Positions 30,595-37,745 of a stretch of 37,745 bases of DNA are shown piece after piece (the first letter of the stretch is position 1; each line of letters opens with the position of its first letter). The notes beneath the pieces were generated by a model, which was given only the letters and a program-made list of their open reading frames with translations, searched no databases and was not told where the DNA came from. Position numbers and translations under genes: made by a program. Location of the stretch: NCBI GenBank assembly GCA_029856235.1, contig JAHQWP010000081.1:1-37745 (forward strand). Direction: 5' to 3'. This DNA is from Promethearchaeia archaeon. Its GTDB lineage: Archaea > Asgardarchaeota > Lokiarchaeia > Sigyniarchaeales > SOKP01.

Positions 30595-31680
30595 TCATTT
30601 TATGACTTTTCTTATCGCTTTTGCAATTGCTTTAGCCAATAAGGGGGGAACCGCGTTTCCAATCTGTTTGTATCTATCCCTCATGCTCCCAAAAAACCAA
30701 TAATCGTCAGGAAATGACTGAAGTCGCGCAGCTTCTCTAATTGATATTGCTCTATCTTGAGTAGGATGAATAAACCTCCCTGGAGCGCTTACGCAGCCAC
30801 AATTACCGGTTATGGTATCTGCTGGTTTATCTAAGTGGAGTCTGCCATAAATATTTGGATATCCTCCCTTTAGTTGAAATCTTTTTGGTAAGGAAGCGTG
30901 ATTCTGACCTTGTTCTATATGTGCGATTCTTTCAATAACTTTTTCACTGTGATCCGGGGCTACATGGTCATAGAGTTTATCTGAGTTCTTCCTTAAAAAT
31001 TCTTGATATTTTGTCTTTGGAAGTTCATTATAGTCAAGTTCTAACTTCTTGCGATTCGATTTATTGAGAGGAGTAATATCTAGTATATCTGAAAAAGCAT
31101 CTTTGACTTTAAGAAAGGGTGGTAAAGAATTTTCGTGATTTGTTTTTTTTATTTTTAGATTTTGAATGCGATTATCCTTCGTCCCAATGAAGAAAACTCT
31201 TTCTCTCAGCTGTGGTACACCGTATTCCGCGGCGAGTAATACTTGTGTTTTACACTTATAACCGATGTCATTGTACATTTTCTTAATCTTTTCGACTACT
31301 TGTCCTTTACCCATAGTTAGTATCCCTTTAACATTTTCCATAACGAAAAAACTAGGTTTGAAATGTTCTACCCATTTTATAAAAAAGAACACTAGCATAT
31401 TGCGGGGATCGTCTGGCCTTCTGTTCCCAACTGTAGAGAATCCTATGCATGGAGGGCCTCCAATTATTCCTTCAACCTGCTTCCCTCTAATATAGGTATC
31501 GTCCATCTTTTCGCATTTCAATTTTGTAATATCTTCGTTAAGGTTTAGACTTTTAGGGTGATTGAACTTATAGGACTCAAAATAGTTTTTTTCCAACTCT
31601 ATAGCTAAATCTATATTAAAACCTGCTAACTCAAATCCACGAGATAAGCCACCTGCTCCCGAAAATAAATCTAAAATAAT
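30595..31680 (-). CDS. C5-cytosine DNA methyltransferase
   Basis: A 361-residue complete m5C methyltransferase when started at ATT 31680 (or ATT 31677). Motif I is then DLFSGAGGLSRGFE at residues 4-17; starting at the first conventional codon, TTG 31596, would delete it. GGTGAGG precedes the ATT by five bases and an in-frame TAA closes the frame 15-17 bases further up. Other motifs are IV (GGPPCIGFS, catalytic Cys; the usual Gln after Cys is Ile), VI (FFVMENV), VIII (QLRERVFFIG), IX (SIREAARLQSFPDDY) and X (QIGNAVPPLLAKAIAKAI). The region between VIII and IX is the target-recognition domain. No restriction enzyme or second methyltransferase is adjacent, so it is a solitary enzyme for DNA modification. 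Confidence 0.9.
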   Translation of the reverse strand: MILDLFSGAGGLSRGFELAGFNIDLAIELEKNYFESYKFNHPKSLNLNEDITKLKCEKMDDTYIRGKQVEGIIGGPPCIGFSTVGNRRPDDPRNMLVFFFIKWVEHFKPSFFVMENVKGILTMGKGQVVEKIKKMYNDIGYKCKTQVLLAAEYGVPQLRERVFFIGTKDNRIQNLKIKKTNHENSLPPFLKVKDAFSDILDITPLNKSNRKKLELDYNELPKTKYQEFLRKNSDKLYDHVAPDHSEKVIERIAHIEQGQNHASLPKRFQLKGGYPNIYGRLHLDKPADTITGNCGCVSAPGRFIHPTQDRAISIREAARLQSFPDDYWFFGSMRDRYKQIGNAVPPLLAKAIAKAIRKVIK

Positions 31681-31685
31681 TATTC

Positions 31686-31692
31686 CCTCACC
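31686..31692 (-). promoter_or_regulatory. ribosome-binding site that sets an AUU start
   Basis: GGTGAGG on the minus strand, five bases before ATT 31680. The ATG within the same region (31695) is in another frame and meets a stop after four codons. Confidence 0.65.
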
Positions 31693-31900
31693 ATCTTAAT
31701 TGATAATGCTTTTTTGTTTAGTACTGTTGGACGCTTAATCAATAGATATTATCGTACTATTCTACAATATTTTAATCATTTTTTTTTAAGATATACTTTA
31801 TAAATCTGAAGGGATATAACTATATTTTGAGATCAAACTAATAACAATAACAGTAAATCTACAGTGTTTTTTTAACTATCATAATGTAAACTTGATTAAA

Positions 31901-32599
31901 ATGCCCACCTGGAATGTTAAACTAACAGAAATAATCAAAAGAACCTCCGATATTACGAGTTTTAGGTTTAATTTGCCCGAAAATCTCTTCTACCTCCCGG
32001 GACAATTCTTTTTTGTATATATCCCCACTGAAGTCGAAGGGAGTATGATGCATCATTTTTCTTTCTCCAGTTCTCCGTCCGAACCCTTTATAGAATTTAC
32101 AACCCGCATCCGTGATAGTCCGTTCAAGAAAAGATTAAACCAATTAGAAATTGGAACAATTGTCATGATAGCTTCAGTTTCTGGGCAATTTTCTGTAACC
32201 AAAGAGATGGAAAAAGTAGTATTTGTTTGTGGAGGAATCGGAATTACAGCGGCCAGATCAAATATAAAGTGGGTTATAGATTCTCGTTCGACGGTCGATG
32301 TAATATTACTATACGGCAATCGGACATTTGATAACATTGCGTTTAAGGATGAGTTAGACAAATTTATAAAACACAATTTTAAAACTTTTCATATTCTCTC
32401 CGATCCTGAGGATGGTTGGGCGGGCCCAAAAGGATTTATAAACGCCGAATTTATTTTATCGTCAGTTCCAGATTTAAATGAAAGAATCTGGTTTATTTCT
32501 GGACCCACAGCAATGGTTAAATCAATTAAGGATATTCTAAAGACTGTCCTCTGTATTCCTGAAGGAAAAATAAAAACTGAAAACTTTGTTGGGTATTAA
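31901..32599 (+). CDS. FNR-family NAD(P)H-flavin oxidoreductase, LuxG/Fre-like
   Basis: A 232-residue ferredoxin-reductase-type protein starting at ATG 31901. The FAD/FMN-binding lobe covers residues 1-100, with HHFSFSSSP (the RxYSxxS motif with Arg replaced by His) and FKKRLNQLEIGT. The NAD(P) lobe follows with VVFVCGGIGITAARSNIKW and ILLYGNRTFDNIAF, then the terminal ISGPTAMVKSIKDIL. No iron-sulfur domain is attached, and the length equals that of LuxG and Fre flavin reductases. It precedes a LuxE-like gene by about 100 bp on the same strand, which fits a supply of reduced flavin or electrons to that pathway. Confidence 0.8.
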   Translation: MPTWNVKLTEIIKRTSDITSFRFNLPENLFYLPGQFFFVYIPTEVEGSMMHHFSFSSSPSEPFIEFTTRIRDSPFKKRLNQLEIGTIVMIASVSGQFSVTKEMEKVVFVCGGIGITAARSNIKWVIDSRSTVDVILLYGNRTFDNIAFKDELDKFIKHNFKTFHILSDPEDGWAGPKGFINAEFILSSVPDLNERIWFISGPTAMVKSIKDILKTVLCIPEGKIKTENFVGY

Positions 32600-32630
32600 T
32601 TTCTAAATTTTCCTCTATATTTGTATCCAA

Positions 32631-32658
32631 AATTGTTAAAAACCTCATTTTAACAATT
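32631..32658. promoter_or_regulatory. 11-bp inverted repeat before the LuxE-like gene
   Basis: Arms AATTGTTAAAA (32631-32641) and TTTTAACAATT (32648-32658) are perfectly complementary over 11 bp with spacer ACCTCA. It lies just upstream of a TATA-like element (TTATATTTAA at about 32672-32682), 20-30 bp before the start at 32702. It could be an operator for the LuxE-like gene or a stem-loop at the 3' end of the reductase transcript. Confidence 0.5.
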
Positions 32659-32701
32659 CATAAGAAATAGGGTTATATTTAATTAAAAATTAGGTACTAT
32701 A

Positions 32702-33892
32702 ATGAGTTTTAGCAAAGTTTTAGACGATTTATCAATAGTAATACGGGAAACTGCTGGCGATTGCGAACTTTATAAGAAACAAAGTAATGAAGTCGAATTT
32801 GATTTTGATACAACTATAAAAGAATCAAACCTTGGCGAAATCCCATATATTCCTTGGAGTTTTTTTAAGCAATCCAATAATATTTTCAAAGAACTACTAC
32901 GAGGAAACACCTTTGATAGGTTAAATTATTGGATGGAATCATCCTCTACGTGCGGTGATCCAAGCATTCTTGGGAGGTTAGATAGCGACATCGAGGTATT
33001 AAAAGCAAATTATAACGATGTTTTTAACTCATTTTCAAAAAAAGAAGAAGTTAAAAATTTAATCTTGTTTGCTCCTGGCATGAGTATAATTAAGAAAATA
33101 AGACACAACTTCTATGGCAAGAACGCCTATCTTTTATATAAGAGTATTGTTGATATTTGGGACGGTAAAAACGTTAATTTCTTATTACAGTTTTTTCCAG
33201 GGAAAACTGTCAGGAAAATGATTACAACTTTCAAAGCTCGAGCTGTAATCGGGATTAATGGAAAATTATTAAAGTCTGAATTAAATCGCGTTGAGAAGAA
33301 GAATATTCCAACAATTATGGCAAACTCACCCTTATGGATGCACAAAGTGTTAAACGATTATTATCAAAAAGAGAATAGAACATTTGATTTAAGTGAGAAT
33401 TTTTATATTATTACCGGCGGAGGAGGATGGGACGGTACAAAAGGACGCGTTAAATTAGGGCATAGCGTTAATAAGGGAGAATTCATCGAGCGAATGTGTG
33501 ATATGTTCAACATTTCAACTGATAAATTTTGCGATAATTTTGCAGCTACTGAAAGCCCATTAGCGTGCGGCGGTCATTGGTCAAAGCAACATAACGATTT
33601 TTTACTTCACGTTAATCATAGCAAGGGGCGTATAGTACTTCGTGATATAGATTCGTTAGAACCCATTAAAACGACGGGAAAGCCCGGAATTCTAGAGTTG
33701 ATAACCCCCTATGGTGTTGACAGTTATGCAGGGGTAGCAGTCTTATTAGATGATGTTGTTCAAGTAGAAAACTGGAAACGATGTCCTGAATGTGGTAGAG
33801 AAGGAGCAATCTTTAGAGTTTTAGGCCGCTTAACTCCATCAATAGGGAAAGGATGTAGCTCTATATTCAGTTTAGATTCCTTTAAATTGTAA
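32702..33892 (+). CDS. LuxE-like acyl-protein synthetase
   Basis: A 396-residue protein of the LuxE/acyl-protein synthetase family, an adenylate-forming group. IPYIPWSFFKQSN near residue 46 is the LuxE N-terminal signature, SSTCGDPSILGRLDSDIEVL (about 80-99) stands in the place of the P-loop motif, and GGGGWDGTKG (about 239-248) is the LuxE glycine loop. FAATESPLACGGHW and GKPGILELITPYGVDSYAGVAVLLDD follow, and near the end CPECGREGAIFRVLGR and IGKGCSS. Cys385 lies 12 residues from the C-terminus, where LuxE keeps its acyl-accepting cysteine. LuxE activates fatty acids as acyl-AMP and transfers them to itself for reduction; no LuxC reductase is seen here. Confidence 0.75.
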   Translation: MSFSKVLDDLSIVIRETAGDCELYKKQSNEVEFDFDTTIKESNLGEIPYIPWSFFKQSNNIFKELLRGNTFDRLNYWMESSSTCGDPSILGRLDSDIEVLKANYNDVFNSFSKKEEVKNLILFAPGMSIIKKIRHNFYGKNAYLLYKSIVDIWDGKNVNFLLQFFPGKTVRKMITTFKARAVIGINGKLLKSELNRVEKKNIPTIMANSPLWMHKVLNDYYQKENRTFDLSENFYIITGGGGWDGTKGRVKLGHSVNKGEFIERMCDMFNISTDKFCDNFAATESPLACGGHWSKQHNDFLLHVNHSKGRIVLRDIDSLEPIKTTGKPGILELITPYGVDSYAGVAVLLDDVVQVENWKRCPECGREGAIFRVLGRLTPSIGKGCSSIFSLDSFKL

Positions 33893-33938
33893 AAAATTTT
33901 GATACGATTCCAAAAAATAATAAAAAAAAATATAATTA

Positions 33939-33977
33939 ACCTGTTGGAGAAAAGACTCCTCCAAACACTAACCAGGT
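33939..33977 (+). promoter_or_regulatory. possible structured leader before the adenylate-forming enzyme
   Basis: ACCTG (33939-33943) pairs with CAGGT (33973-33977) and, inside it, GGAG (33946-33949) with CTCC (33956-33959) around an AAAAGA loop. The G/C-rich elements stand out from A/T-rich flanks, 26 bp before the start at 34003. It may be a leader RNA structure or a protein-binding site; short arms limit confidence. Confidence 0.3.
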
Positions 33978-34002
33978 AAAAATGTTTTAGAGATTAAAAA
34001 GT

Positions 34003-35685
34003 GTGAACCAGTTATTTAGAATGAATCCATACGATTTTGACCCAAACCTACAGGAAATTTTTAATAAAACTTTTGGAAGTATTGCTTCAGTTGATTGGGG
34101 AAATTGGTTAAATATATCATCGAGTAAAGAATATGAAGAAGTTTGCTTGGAACTTGCAGATTTATCAGGAGTAGTAGATATTTTCAATAAACTCAAGAGT
34201 GAACAAACTGATTTCAGGGAATTTTCTATTAATATTAATGAGTTTCTGGAAAATAGTTCTAGCTCAGAACCTTTAATATTCTGTCATTCATCTGGAACTA
34301 CGAGTAACAAGAAATCTGCTCTCAAATGGTTTCATATGTCAAAACATTTTGTTCGGAGAAATTGGGCACCAGGAATGCAAGCAATTTTTGAGTCCAGCGG
34401 CTTAGATTCGAGATCAACAGCGATTATTTTTGTGCCTTCACGAGTAGATTTTGATGGTATCAACTATGAAAATGGGAAGAAATATGTTAAAATGTACACA
34501 TCAGAATTTTCGCAAAGATTAATGCTTTCCTTGATTAAACCAAAATCCTATTTATTATATGAATATCGTAATTCTAAAAACCTTGAAATTATTTCAAAAA
34601 TTTTGGCTCTTGACGATGTAAACGTTATTTCAGCACCTGCAGCTACGGTTTTAGGTTGGATAAACTTAGAAAAATTTAAAGCGGGTATAAATTTGTCATT
34701 AAAAACAGAACCTGCTACTATGAATCCAATTTATGAAGAACTTGTATCATTAATTAAGCAAGATGGTCTAGCTGATGCTACAAAAAAGATACAAAGTTTG
34801 TTATTTAAGAAACTTGCGAATTCTTGTTTAGTTTTTAGTATTAGTTCTCTCTCAGAAGATGATTGGTCGCAGATAAGAAAATATATGAATTGGCAAAAAG
34901 GAAATGAGAAATTTACAAATCTTTATGTGGCTTCGGAAGTGGGACCTGTTGCCGCGAGCCTACATAAGGGCAGTTTTAAGTTAGCTCGAGAAAGAAAAAT
35001 GGTGTTGTTTCCTTTATTTATGGCTGTACTTAAGCAAGAAGGCCAAAAAGAGCTTATTTCTAGATCAAACGCAAATAGGGGAGAATTGTGCATTTCACGG
35101 TTAGAAGATAATTATCCCCTCATAAATGTTGAACTAGGAGATGTAATAAATGTATTATCTAAAGAAGGATTACCTCAGATTGATGGAACAATTTTACGAT
35201 CTAGTTTTACACTAAAATATCCTATAACTATCTCAAAGGAAGTGACATACCCCTCGAAACATTATGTTCTTGTAGGAGATTATTTTAAGTTCAAAAATTT
35301 GGAGATCATCGATCCCAAAAGAATTAAAAACTGTCTAAGTTCTAATTTAGACAACGATTTAGATTCGCTTCTATTAATCAAATCCGATACGAATGACCAT
35401 TCTCATTGGATTTTATACCTAAAACAAAATTCTAAAAATGAATTAAACAAAAGATCAAATATAAATGAAATAATGCTAGATTGTAACGACGAGCTAACCA
35501 TAGAAGAAGCTTTAAGGGGAGGGCATTTAGAAATACATATGACCAAAGAATCACCTATATCCTACCTTTATCCTCGGTCCGAAATGTTGAAAAAGGTTCA
35601 AGATGGTGAAATACCAAAAGGGATTCTGAAGAAGTGGCCTCTTTATGTACTTATTCCAAATCTATCAAAAAATAAAATAGAGTAA
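34003..35685 (+). CDS. adenylate-forming (ANL-like) enzyme
   Basis: A 560-residue protein related to the adenylate-forming superfamily. The ATP-binding P-loop is FCHSSGTTSNKKSALKWFHM (about residues 94-113; SSGTT matches, the following Gly is Ser). LYVASEVGPVAASLHKG matches the A5 region ending in Glu, and LINVELGDVINV and YVLVGDYFKFKN match the GD-containing A7/A8 region. The C-terminal swing domain is short or divergent. Start is GTG 34003 or ATG 34021. With LuxG-like and LuxE-like genes upstream it forms a three-gene set for activating and perhaps reducing acyl chains; the substrate is unknown. Confidence 0.65.
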   Translation: MNQLFRMNPYDFDPNLQEIFNKTFGSIASVDWGNWLNISSSKEYEEVCLELADLSGVVDIFNKLKSEQTDFREFSININEFLENSSSSEPLIFCHSSGTTSNKKSALKWFHMSKHFVRRNWAPGMQAIFESSGLDSRSTAIIFVPSRVDFDGINYENGKKYVKMYTSEFSQRLMLSLIKPKSYLLYEYRNSKNLEIISKILALDDVNVISAPAATVLGWINLEKFKAGINLSLKTEPATMNPIYEELVSLIKQDGLADATKKIQSLLFKKLANSCLVFSISSLSEDDWSQIRKYMNWQKGNEKFTNLYVASEVGPVAASLHKGSFKLARERKMVLFPLFMAVLKQEGQKELISRSNANRGELCISRLEDNYPLINVELGDVINVLSKEGLPQIDGTILRSSFTLKYPITISKEVTYPSKHYVLVGDYFKFKNLEIIDPKRIKNCLSSNLDNDLDSLLLIKSDTNDHSHWILYLKQNSKNELNKRSNINEIMLDCNDELTIEEALRGGHLEIHMTKESPISYLYPRSEMLKKVQDGEIPKGILKKWPLYVLIPNLSKNKIE

Positions 35686-35763
35686 TTGTTTTTATCTCCA
35701 ATCTACTTATGTTATTCCTACAATTATCAATCTAATTAGATCCAATCTGTATTTAAGCGAGAA

Positions 35764-35795
35764 TAATTTTTCACTACGTTCGTTAAAATTATTTT
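35764..35795. promoter_or_regulatory. inverted repeat between the ANL-like gene and clpB
   Basis: Arms AATAATTTT (35764-35772) and AAAATTATT (35787-35795) are perfect over 9 bp with a 14-bp loop. It lies 79 bp after the previous stop and 92 bp before clpB. It is either a terminator-like hairpin or a stress-regulator site. Confidence 0.35.
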
Positions 35796-35886
35796 GATTA
35801 ATCCCTTATTGTTGAGTAATGAATAAAATATAATACGAATTTATGTATTTAATAGAATAATATTTTATGATCTTGGGTTATTTAAA

Positions 35887-37745
35887 ATGATGAAGTTTGA
35901 TAAATTCACGATAAAAGTTCAAGAGGCTCTAATAGCAGCTCGATCTTTAGCTCAAAATAACGATAATCAACAAATTGAACCAATTCATTTGTTATTAAGC
36001 TTAATTGACCAAGAAGATGGGATTACAACGCCACTTTACCAAAAATTAGGATTGAACCTCGACCAATTATCAAGCGATTTAAAATTGGAATTAGAGAGAA
36101 TCCCAAAAGTCAGAGGAGCTGGTGCTACAGAGGTGGTGTTAAGCCCAAATGCAAGCAAACTTTTTAATCTCGCCTGGAATGAAGCAGAAACGTTGAGAGA
36201 TCAATTTTTAAGTACGGAGCATATAATTTTAGCTTTTACTCAGTTCGAATCGCGACCGATAAAGGAAATCATGAATAAATATGGAATCACAAAAGATAGA
36301 ATCATGCAAGCTTTAGCTAGCGTTCGTGGAAATCAAACGATTACGGATCAAGATCCTGAAGGTAAATATCAAGCGATAAAAAAATATAGTAGAAACCTCA
36401 CAGATTTAGCACGAAGAGGAAAAATCGATCCAGTCATAGGAAGAGACGACGAAATTAGGCGTGTTATGCACATTTTATCGCGTAGAACTAAGAACAACCC
36501 CGTTTTGATAGGAGAGGCAGGTGTTGGTAAAACGGCGATAGTGGAAGGATTAGCACAACGGATAGCAAATGACGATGTACCCGGCTCCTTGAAAAATAAG
36601 GAATTAGTATCATTAGATTTAGCAGCGATGATAGCGGGAGCTAAGTATCGTGGTGAATTTGAGGATAGGTTAAAAGCATTCATTAAAGAAGTCGAAAAGG
36701 GAGCAGGAAAATATATCTTGTTTATCGATGAGTTGCACACTCTTGTTGGAGCGGGAGCTGCTCAAGGGGCGATTGACGCGTCTAATATGTTAAAACCAGC
36801 GCTTGCTCGAGGTGAATTGCGAGCAATAGGAGCTACAACCTTAGATGAATACCGTAAATATATTGAAAAAGATGCTGCATTAACTCGACGGTTTCAAACG
36901 GTTTTTGTCGCCGAACCGAGCGTGGAGGATTCAATAGCAATTTTGCGGGGATTAAAGGAAAAGTACGAAATCCATCATGGAGTTCGCATTACCGATTCTG
37001 CTATAATCGCGGCCGTGACTTTATCTCATAGATACATTGCTGATAGGTTCTTACCCGACAAGGCGATCGATCTAATGGACGAAGCTGCATCGCGTTTGAG
37101 AATCGAGATTGATAGTATGCCCACTGAAATCGATGAAATTGAACGAAAAATAATACAATTGGAAATCCAAAAAGAAGCGTTAAAAAAAGAGAGCGATAAA
37201 TCAATTCAGGAGAAAATGAAGAAGATAGACAAAGAATTGCGGAACATGCGAGAAGAAAGCGATAAACTCAAGATACAATGGAAAAACGAAAAAGAAATAA
37301 TAACAAAAATAAATGAAATCAAAAAGCAAATGGAACATACTAAATTAGAAGCGGAAAAAGCGGAAAAACGAGGAGACTTAGGAAAAGCGGCAGAATTAAC
37401 ATACGGAGTTTTGAACCAATTAAAGAAAGACCTAGAAGAAAACAATACAAATCTAGCGAATATCCAAAAGAATAAAACTATGCTGAAGCAAGAAGTTGAT
37501 AATGAAGATATTGCAAATATCATATCTCAATGGACAGGAATTCCAGTTTCAAGAATGCTTGAAGGTGAACGCGAAAAGTTATTAAAGATGGAGAATCGCT
37601 TAAAAGAACGAGTTGTTGGACAAGATGAAGCATTATTAAAGATTTCAAACGCAATTAGGCGAGCTAGAGCAGGAATACAAGATCCTAACAGACCAATTGG
37701 GTCCTTTATCTTTATGGGGCCCACAGGAGTAGGAAAAACAGAAAC
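35887..37745 (+). CDS. clpB: ClpB AAA+ disaggregase, cut by window end
   Basis: The frame is open from ATG 35887 (or 35890) to the last base, 619 codons, without a stop. Residues 1-150 are the double Clp_N repeat ([40 protein letters not shown]). AAA-1 follows with [20 protein letters not shown], Walker [10 protein letters not shown] (209-216), the [10 protein letters not shown] pore-loop region, Walker [10 protein letters not shown], and the arginine-finger region DAALTRRFQ. The coiled-coil middle domain runs from about 415 to 545 and distinguishes ClpB/Hsp104 from ClpA and ClpC. AAA-2 begins with [13 protein letters not shown] and its Walker A GPTGVGKT is at 611-618. ClpB works with Hsp70 to resolve protein aggregates. 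It occurs only patchily in archaea and is usually seen as bacterial-derived there. Confidence 0.95.
   Translation, partial: MMKFDKFTIKVQEALIAARSLAQNNDNQQIEPIHLLLSLIDQEDGITTPLYQKLGLNLDQLSSDLKLELERIPKVRGAGATEVVLSPNASKLFNLAWNEAETLRDQFLSTEHIILAFTQFESRPIKEIMNKYGITKDRIMQALASVRGNQTITDQDPEGKYQAIKKYSRNLTDLARRGKIDPVIGRDDEIRRVMHILSRRTKNNPVLIGEAGVGKTAIVEGLAQRIANDDVPGSLKNKELVSLDLAAMIAGAKYRGEFEDRLKAFIKEVEKGAGKYILFIDELHTLVGAGAAQGAIDASNMLKPALARGELRAIGATTLDEYRKYIEKDAALTRRFQTVFVAEPSVEDSIAILRGLKEKYEIHHGVRITDSAIIAAVTLSHRYIADRFLPDKAIDLMDEAASRLRIEIDSMPTEIDEIERKIIQLEIQKEALKKESDKSIQEKMKKIDKELRNMREESDKLKIQWKNEKEIITKINEIKKQMEHTKLEAEKAEKRGDLGKAAELTYGVLNQLKKDLEENNTNLANIQKNKTMLKQEVDNEDIANIISQWTGIPVSRMLEGEREKLLKMENRLKERVVGQDEALLKISNAIRRARAGIQDPNRPIGSFIFMGPTGVGKTE

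Noticed and set aside
36369-37724. Several minus-strand ORFs within clpB
   Set aside because: The plus strand encodes a continuous ClpB with all motifs, so these are shadows.
1-37745. tRNA, rRNA, CRISPR arrays, insertion sequences and integration sites
   Set aside because: No cloverleaf with a recognisable TPsiC arm, no regularly spaced repeats, and no transposase or integrase sequence was seen on either strand by eye. A covariance-model scan would be decisive for small RNAs.

Overview
The window is strongly AT-rich, gene-dense DNA that reads as archaeal: TTTAAATA/TTTATATA box-A promoters, GGTG/GAGG-type Shine-Dalgarno sites and poly-T terminators. The gene content suggests an Asgard (Lokiarchaeia-like) archaeon: a BAR-like coiled-coil protein, a fused HgcA/HgcB-like corrinoid protein, a flavodoxin-ferredoxin (EFR1-type) protein, bacterial-PH membrane proteins, deazaflavin-type and isoprenylcysteine-methyltransferase-type enzymes, and ClpB. 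That assignment is inference from content; there is no rRNA, tRNA or other marker gene.

Layout. 1-1000: a DUF433/DUF5615 toxin-antitoxin pair whose toxin frame is broken by an in-frame TAA, then a small helical protein. 1117-5983: an autoregulated island with a secreted beta-rich protein, a radical SAM/SPASM protein, a tandem winged-helix (GbsR-like) regulator and, divergently, a condensation-domain acyltransferase. Four 17-bp palindromes (TTTCAC-N5-GTGAAA) sit on the two divergent promoters and a fifth lies upstream of the secreted protein. 6152-10829: an M28-like protein with an altered active site, a relic of a monoacylglycerol-lipase gene, a PH-like membrane protein, an eight-bladed secreted propeller and a TrmB-like gene fragment. 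10897-13286: a SAM methyltransferase, an HgcAB-like fusion and a deazaflavin nitroreductase-family protein, probably one operon. 13341-17781: an isoprenylcysteine methyltransferase-like protein, a membrane protein with a small winged-helix regulator, the BAR-like protein, a 55-residue CxxC protein, and a NYN nuclease. 17879-19597: an MBL-fold hydrolase and a small protein. 19754-24991: two paralogous cation-diffusion-facilitator-like proteins fused to winged-helix domains, flanking an EFR1 operon. 25200-27941: a methyltransferase, a ketopantoate-reductase-like protein, an M23-like protein and a DUF4177 protein behind a DtxR-like palindrome. 27962-30403: an Ntn hydrolase and membrane proteins. 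30595-31680: a solitary C5 DNA methyltransferase. 31901-35685: a LuxG-like reductase, a LuxE-like acyl-protein synthetase and an adenylate-forming enzyme. 35887 to the end: ClpB, cut off by the window edge.

Cross-cutting points. Three unrelated genes (C5 methyltransferase, ketopantoate-reductase-like protein, Ntn hydrolase) have a family-conserved N-terminus or a signal peptide that can only be included if translation starts at AUU, each 5-6 nt after a good Shine-Dalgarno; standard gene callers would truncate all three. Best candidates for undescribed systems are the palindrome-controlled radical SAM/condensation island, the winged-helix/CDF fusions, and the HgcAB-like fusion with its methyltransferase.
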